Below the pieces are notes generated by a model. That model did no database searches. It was not told the DNA's origin and was given only the letters and a program-made list of their open reading frames with translations. 36,111 nucleotides of DNA from Alphaproteobacteria bacterium (lineage in GTDB: Bacteria > Pseudomonadota > Alphaproteobacteria > Micropepsales > Micropepsaceae): positions 1 through 36,111 of the forward strand of contig CANFDA010000006.1 in NCBI GenBank assembly GCA_947445215.1, given 5' to 3'. Shown in pieces: positions 32,760 to 36,111 of the stretch; positions within the stretch are counted from its first letter, which is position 1, and each line of letters begins with the position of its first letter. The position numbers and the translations under genes were made by a program.

Positions 32760-35519
32760 TTATGCCCCGGGCGCGGGCGGCGGTGCAACGGGGCCCGCCA
32801 GCGCCTTGTTCAGCCGCGCCTGCACCGCTTCCAGCCGCGCCGGATGGGTGATCTTATGGCCGAAACCGTCGCGGACATAGAAGACGTCCACCGCCTTTTC
32901 GCCATAGGTCGCCACCATCGAGGTCGAGATGGAAAGGCCGGATTCAAAAATCGCCTGGGTGACGTCATAGAGCAGGCCGGGCCGGTCGAGGCATTCCACC
33001 TCCACCACCGTGGCGATCTGCGAGGCCTCATTGTCGAACAGCACCTTGGGCTTGATGCGGAAGACGCTGGCCTTGCTCTTCTGCTGCTTGCCGGAGAGGG
33101 CGTGGCGCGGCCAGACCTGGCCCCGCAGCGTCTTCTCGATCGACTGGCGCAGGCGCGTCAGCCGCTCCTTGTCGTCAAAGGCTTTGCCTTCGGCGTCCTG
33201 CACGGAAAATACGTCCAGCGCGAAGCCTTCGGTGGTGGTGAAGGCCTTGGCGTCGACGATGCTGCCGCCGGACATGGCGATGGCGCCCGCCAGCTGGCTG
33301 AAGAGGCCGGCATGATCGGGCGTGTAGAGCACGATCTCGGTCACGGCGCGGAAGCTGTTGCTGTCGGCGTCCAGCACCAGCAGCTCGCCCCTGGTGTCGG
33401 CGGCTGCGATCAGCCGGGCGTGGCGCTCATGCTCTTCGGGTTCGAAGGCCAGCCAGTAATTGTCATAGTGGCGCGTCAGCGCGCGCTCGCGCTGCTGCGG
33501 CGTGAAATCCTTCAGCCGTTCCAGCAGCACCTGTTTAGCGTAAGCGACGCGCGCGACGCGCGCCGGCACCTGGTCGCCGCCGGTCATCATGCTTTCGGCG
33601 GCATAATAGAGTTCGCGCAGCAGCTGGCCCTTCCAGCCGTTCCACACGCCGGGGCCGACGGCGCGGATGTCGCAGACGGTGAGGATCAGCAGCAGGCGCA
33701 GCAGCTCCGGCGTCTGCACCAGGGCCACGAAATCACGCACCGTCTTGGGATCGGAGACATCGCGGCGCTGGGCGGTGTCGCTCATCACCAGATGGTATTT
33801 CACCAGCCAGGCGACGGCGCTTGTGTCGCTTTCCGACAGGCCCAGGCGCGGACACAGGCTTGTCGCGATGACGGCGCCGACATCGCTATGATCGCCCGGC
33901 AGGCCCTTGGCCATGTCGTGCAGCAGCACGGCGCAATAGAGCGCCTCGCGCGACTTGATGCGCTTGATGACGTCGCTGGTGAGCGGATGCTCGTCCATAT
34001 GCTCGCCGCGCTCGATGGCGGCGATGTTGCCGATGGCGCGGATCAGATGCTCGTCCACCGTATAGTGATGATACATGTTGAACTGCATCAGGCCCACGGC
34101 ATGGCCGAATTCCGGAATGAAGCGGCCCAGCACACCGGCCTCGTTCATCAGGCGGAGCGCGCGTTCCGGATCAAAGCGTGACGACAGGGTTTCCAGAAAG
34201 GCGCGGTTGGCTGCGGGGTCCTGGCGTACCTTGTGGGTGATCAGGTCCAGCGAGCGCGTCACGATGCGCAGCGTATCCGGATGGATGTCGACCTGCTTGG
34301 TATCGGCGACATGGAACAGGCGGATCAGGTTGGCGGGGTCGACCTTGAAGATCGCCGGGTTGGCGCTGAGGCGGCCATTCTCGACGAAGAAATCATCGTC
34401 CGGGCTGCGCTGGCGCAGGAAGCCGGGCAGGATGCGGCGCAGGCTGGGGCGCGGCTTCCGATGCTGCTCCTCCAGCGCGGCGATGAAGATGCGGGTCAAA
34501 TCCCCGACATCCTTGGCCACCAGGAAGTAGGCGCGCATGAAGGCCTCCACGGCGCGGCGCGGCTTCTCGGCGTCGGTATAGCCCATGGCGGCGGCCATGG
34601 CGGGCTGCACATCGAACGAGAGGCGTTCCTCGGCACGCTCCAGCAGGTAATGCAGCCCCACGCGCACGTTCCAGAGAAAGGCTTCGGCCTTCTGGAAGGC
34701 CTTGAACTCTTCCTTGCTGAAGACATTGTGCTCCACCAGGTCGGCGGCGTTCTCGACGCGGTAGAGATATTTTCCCAGCCAGTAGAGCGTCTGCAGGTCG
34801 CGCAACCCGCCTTTGCTTTCCTTGATGTTGGGCTCGACCAGATAGCGGCTTTCGCCCTGGCGGGTGTGGCGCGCCTTGCGTTCGGCCAGCTTGGCTAGGA
34901 CAAAATCGCGGCCATTGGCGGCGGCGTCTTCCCAGAATTTCTTGCGCAGTTCGTCGAACAAAGCGCGGTCGCCGCAGAGATGGCGCACTTCGAGGATGGC
35001 GGTGCGGATGGTCACATCGGCCTTCGCCAGCCGCAGGCATTCAGTGACGCTGCGGGTGGCGTGGCCGACCTTCAGCCCCAGGTCCCACAGCATGTAGAGG
35101 GTGAACTCGATCACCGCTTCGCAGCCGGCGCTTTGGCGCGCGGGCAGCAGGAAGAGCAGGTCGATGTCCGAGCCCGGCGCCAGTTCGCCGCGGCCATAGC
35201 CGCCGGTGGCGGTGACGGAGATGGTCACGCCCGCCGCACCCAGATGGGTGAGGGCGAATGCATGGATCCGCGCGATCAAGGCATCCTGCAGCACCGACAG
35301 GCAGCGCGCGGCGGGCAGGCCTTCCAGCCCGTTCTCCACCGCCTGTCGGACGCGGCTGCGGCCTTCCAGATAGGCACCCTTGATGACGATCATCGCGGCC
35401 TGGCGGCGGTCCGCCGCCGAAGCCGGGCTGGCGGCGACTTCGCCCAGGGCTCGCTTCAGCGCCCCGGCGTCGAGAAGCTCGCCCAGCGTCAGCGTCACAA
35501 GCGGCTTTTCCACGCCCAC
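32760..35519 (-). CDS. glnD: Bifunctional protein-PII uridylyltransferase/uridylyl-removing enzyme
   Basis: A 919-residue nitrogen sensor that uridylylates and deuridylylates PII proteins in response to glutamine. The nucleotidyltransferase domain has [19 protein letters not shown] (106-124) with Asp118 and Asp120. The GlnD linker PII-UTase region includes [18 protein letters not shown]. The HD domain (roughly 480-600) has [19 protein letters not shown]. Two C-terminal ACT domains start near [19 protein letters not shown] and [18 protein letters not shown]. The start is GTG 35519 with GGAG nine bases upstream; GTG 35513 is possible. trpS follows after 8 bases. Confidence 0.95.
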   Translation of the reverse strand: MGVEKPLVTLTLGELLDAGALKRALGEVAASPASAADRRQAAMIVIKGAYLEGRSRVRQAVENGLEGLPAARCLSVLQDALIARIHAFALTHLGAAGVTISVTATGGYGRGELAPGSDIDLLFLLPARQSAGCEAVIEFTLYMLWDLGLKVGHATRSVTECLRLAKADVTIRTAILEVRHLCGDRALFDELRKKFWEDAAANGRDFVLAKLAERKARHTRQGESRYLVEPNIKESKGGLRDLQTLYWLGKYLYRVENAADLVEHNVFSKEEFKAFQKAEAFLWNVRVGLHYLLERAEERLSFDVQPAMAAAMGYTDAEKPRRAVEAFMRAYFLVAKDVGDLTRIFIAALEEQHRKPRPSLRRILPGFLRQRSPDDDFFVENGRLSANPAIFKVDPANLIRLFHVADTKQVDIHPDTLRIVTRSLDLITHKVRQDPAANRAFLETLSSRFDPERALRLMNEAGVLGRFIPEFGHAVGLMQFNMYHHYTVDEHLIRAIGNIAAIERGEHMDEHPLTSDVIKRIKSREALYCAVLLHDMAKGLPGDHSDVGAVIATSLCPRLGLSESDTSAVAWLVKYHLVMSDTAQRRDVSDPKTVRDFVALVQTPELLRLLLILTVCDIRAVGPGVWNGWKGQLLRELYYAAESMMTGGDQVPARVARVAYAKQVLLERLKDFTPQQRERALTRHYDNYWLAFEPEEHERHARLIAAADTRGELLVLDADSNSFRAVTEIVLYTPDHAGLFSQLAGAIAMSGGSIVDAKAFTTTEGFALDVFSVQDAEGKAFDDKERLTRLRQSIEKTLRGQVWPRHALSGKQQKSKASVFRIKPKVLFDNEASQIATVVEVECLDRPGLLYDVTQAIFESGLSISTSMVATYGEKAVDVFYVRDGFGHKITHPARLEAVQARLNKALAGPVAPPPAPGA

Positions 35520-35545
35520 GCGCGCAAACTCCAGAAACGGCCCAG

Positions 35546-35574
35546 ATCATAGAGGGCGCCACCCCGGAAGGGAA
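35546..35574 (-). promoter_or_regulatory. Candidate glnD promoter
   Basis: On the minus strand TATGAT (35551-35546) is a good -10; 17 bases upstream TTCCCT (35574-35569) is a weak -35. The implied leader is about 20 bases. The rest of the 35520-35664 divergent gap shows nothing else recognisable. Confidence 0.3.
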
Positions 35575-35699
35575 ACCGCCGGAACCTTGATTAACAGGCC
35601 TACGGCGCGGGATTTGGGGAACCCGGAGGCGGCCCAGGGGTTAGGAATGGCACAGGAGCCCCCCATGCGCAGCTTTCTCTTTTCCGTCTCCCTCTGGCC

Positions 35700-36095
35700 T
35701 TGGCCATCGGCATTGTCGGCGCCGCCACGGCAGCCTTCGCCGCTCAGGATGATCCTTTCACCGTCAACGGCGTGACGGCGGTCTGCACCGGCGTCGGCTC
35801 GTCCAAGGACAAGACGGAATGGGCCAGCTATCCGGTCAAGATCGTGCTGGCCAACTCGGCTGGCGAGAATGTGGCGCCCGCCCATTACACCGTCACCCGC
35901 TCCGGCCAGACCGTGCTGGAAGCCGATTGCGACGCCCCCTGGATACTCATCAAGGGCGCTGCCCCGGGCAACTACGCCACCACCGCCAGCACCGCCGAAG
36001 CCGGCCGCAGCAACAGCGTGACCTTCACCGCCGCTAATGGCCCGCAGAAGGAACTCACCTTGATGTTCCCTACCCGCCAGCAGGCGGCGCGCTAA
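35700..36095 (+). CDS. Small exported protein of unknown function, signal peptide split by a frameshift
   Basis: The main frame yields 131 residues from a poor TTG at 35700: AIGIVGAATAAFAAQDDPF, then a mature domain with two Cys (AVCTGVG, ADCDAPW). I do not recognise the family. The only good start is ATG 35665, preceded by AGGAG, but it lies in another frame (MRSFLFSVSLWPWP). Adding one base near 35690-35694 joins them into MRSFLFSVSL-LALAIGIVG, an ordinary Sec signal peptide with an AFAA cleavage site. The gene is therefore probably 35665-36095 with a single-base deletion, real or from sequencing. It diverges from glnD and ends 16 bases before the window edge. Confidence 0.7.
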   Translation: MAIGIVGAATAAFAAQDDPFTVNGVTAVCTGVGSSKDKTEWASYPVKIVLANSAGENVAPAHYTVTRSGQTVLEADCDAPWILIKGAAPGNYATTASTAEAGRSNSVTFTAANGPQKELTLMFPTRQQAAR

Positions 36096-36111
36096 ACACC
36101 GCATATCCGGC

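Overview
The window is GC-rich, densely packed chromosomal DNA that reads as Alphaproteobacteria. The evidence is a petABC operon with separate cytochrome b and c1 genes, GlnD, a MidA/NDUFAF7 methyltransferase beside lgt, an L25 of the CTC type beside pth and ychF, and many 1 to 4 base stop/start overlaps. Order and genus cannot be fixed from the sequence alone. Almost everything is housekeeping; no phage, transposase, CRISPR array, rRNA or tRNA gene was seen.

Layout. 1-1975 (minus): moxR, a DUF58 protein and the start of a BatA-like membrane protein. 2115-4897 (plus): a CoA-pyrophosphatase-type Nudix gene, cca, and a PP2C-type phosphatase, coupled by TGATG overlaps. 4904-6009 (minus): trmL and terC. 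6232-8887 (plus): petABC (cytochrome bc1), followed by a terminator. 9035-14216 (plus): mtnP, apt, a GST, mtnA and a class II aldolase/short-chain dehydrogenase fusion in one tight operon. 14252-16813 (minus): rplY, pth, ychF. 16930-17334: a DUF1761 protein. 17337-21170 (minus): prs, and lgt-midA-pgeF. 21243-23675 (plus): ubiK, a hairpin-rich gap, a YbjN-family gene, proC and a lipoprotein. 23678-25701 (minus): an EnvZ/OmpR-type two-component system. 25857-26768: ilvE. 26769-27175: an AT-richer patch with a broken ORF. 27260-31529 (minus): two groups, a PTR1/FolM-like reductase with folB followed by uvrC, and pgsA-moaD-moaE. 31744-35519 (minus): glnD and trpS. 35665-36095: a small exported protein with a frameshifted signal peptide.

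The most interesting functional unit is the 5.2 kb operon at 9035-14216. MtnP would phosphorolyse methylthioadenosine (or 5'-deoxyadenosine), Apt would recover the adenine, and MtnA would isomerise the sugar phosphate. The aldolase/SDR fusion could then cleave the ketose-1-phosphate to DHAP plus a small aldehyde and process that aldehyde. This would be a compact, fused form of the DHAP-type salvage shunt; the substrate assignment is inferred from gene context.

Several genes carry precise lesions or insertions. The PP2C gene has an in-frame 93-bp palindromic insertion flanked by a 5-bp direct repeat. The Nudix gene and the final exported-protein gene each look one base out of frame. moaE stops at an amber codon in place of its conserved Trp, and the neighbouring AT-rich ORF also has an internal amber. 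pgeF has no canonical start and seems to begin at ATT. Two neighbouring long hairpins near 21.5-21.65 kb differ by covarying base pairs.
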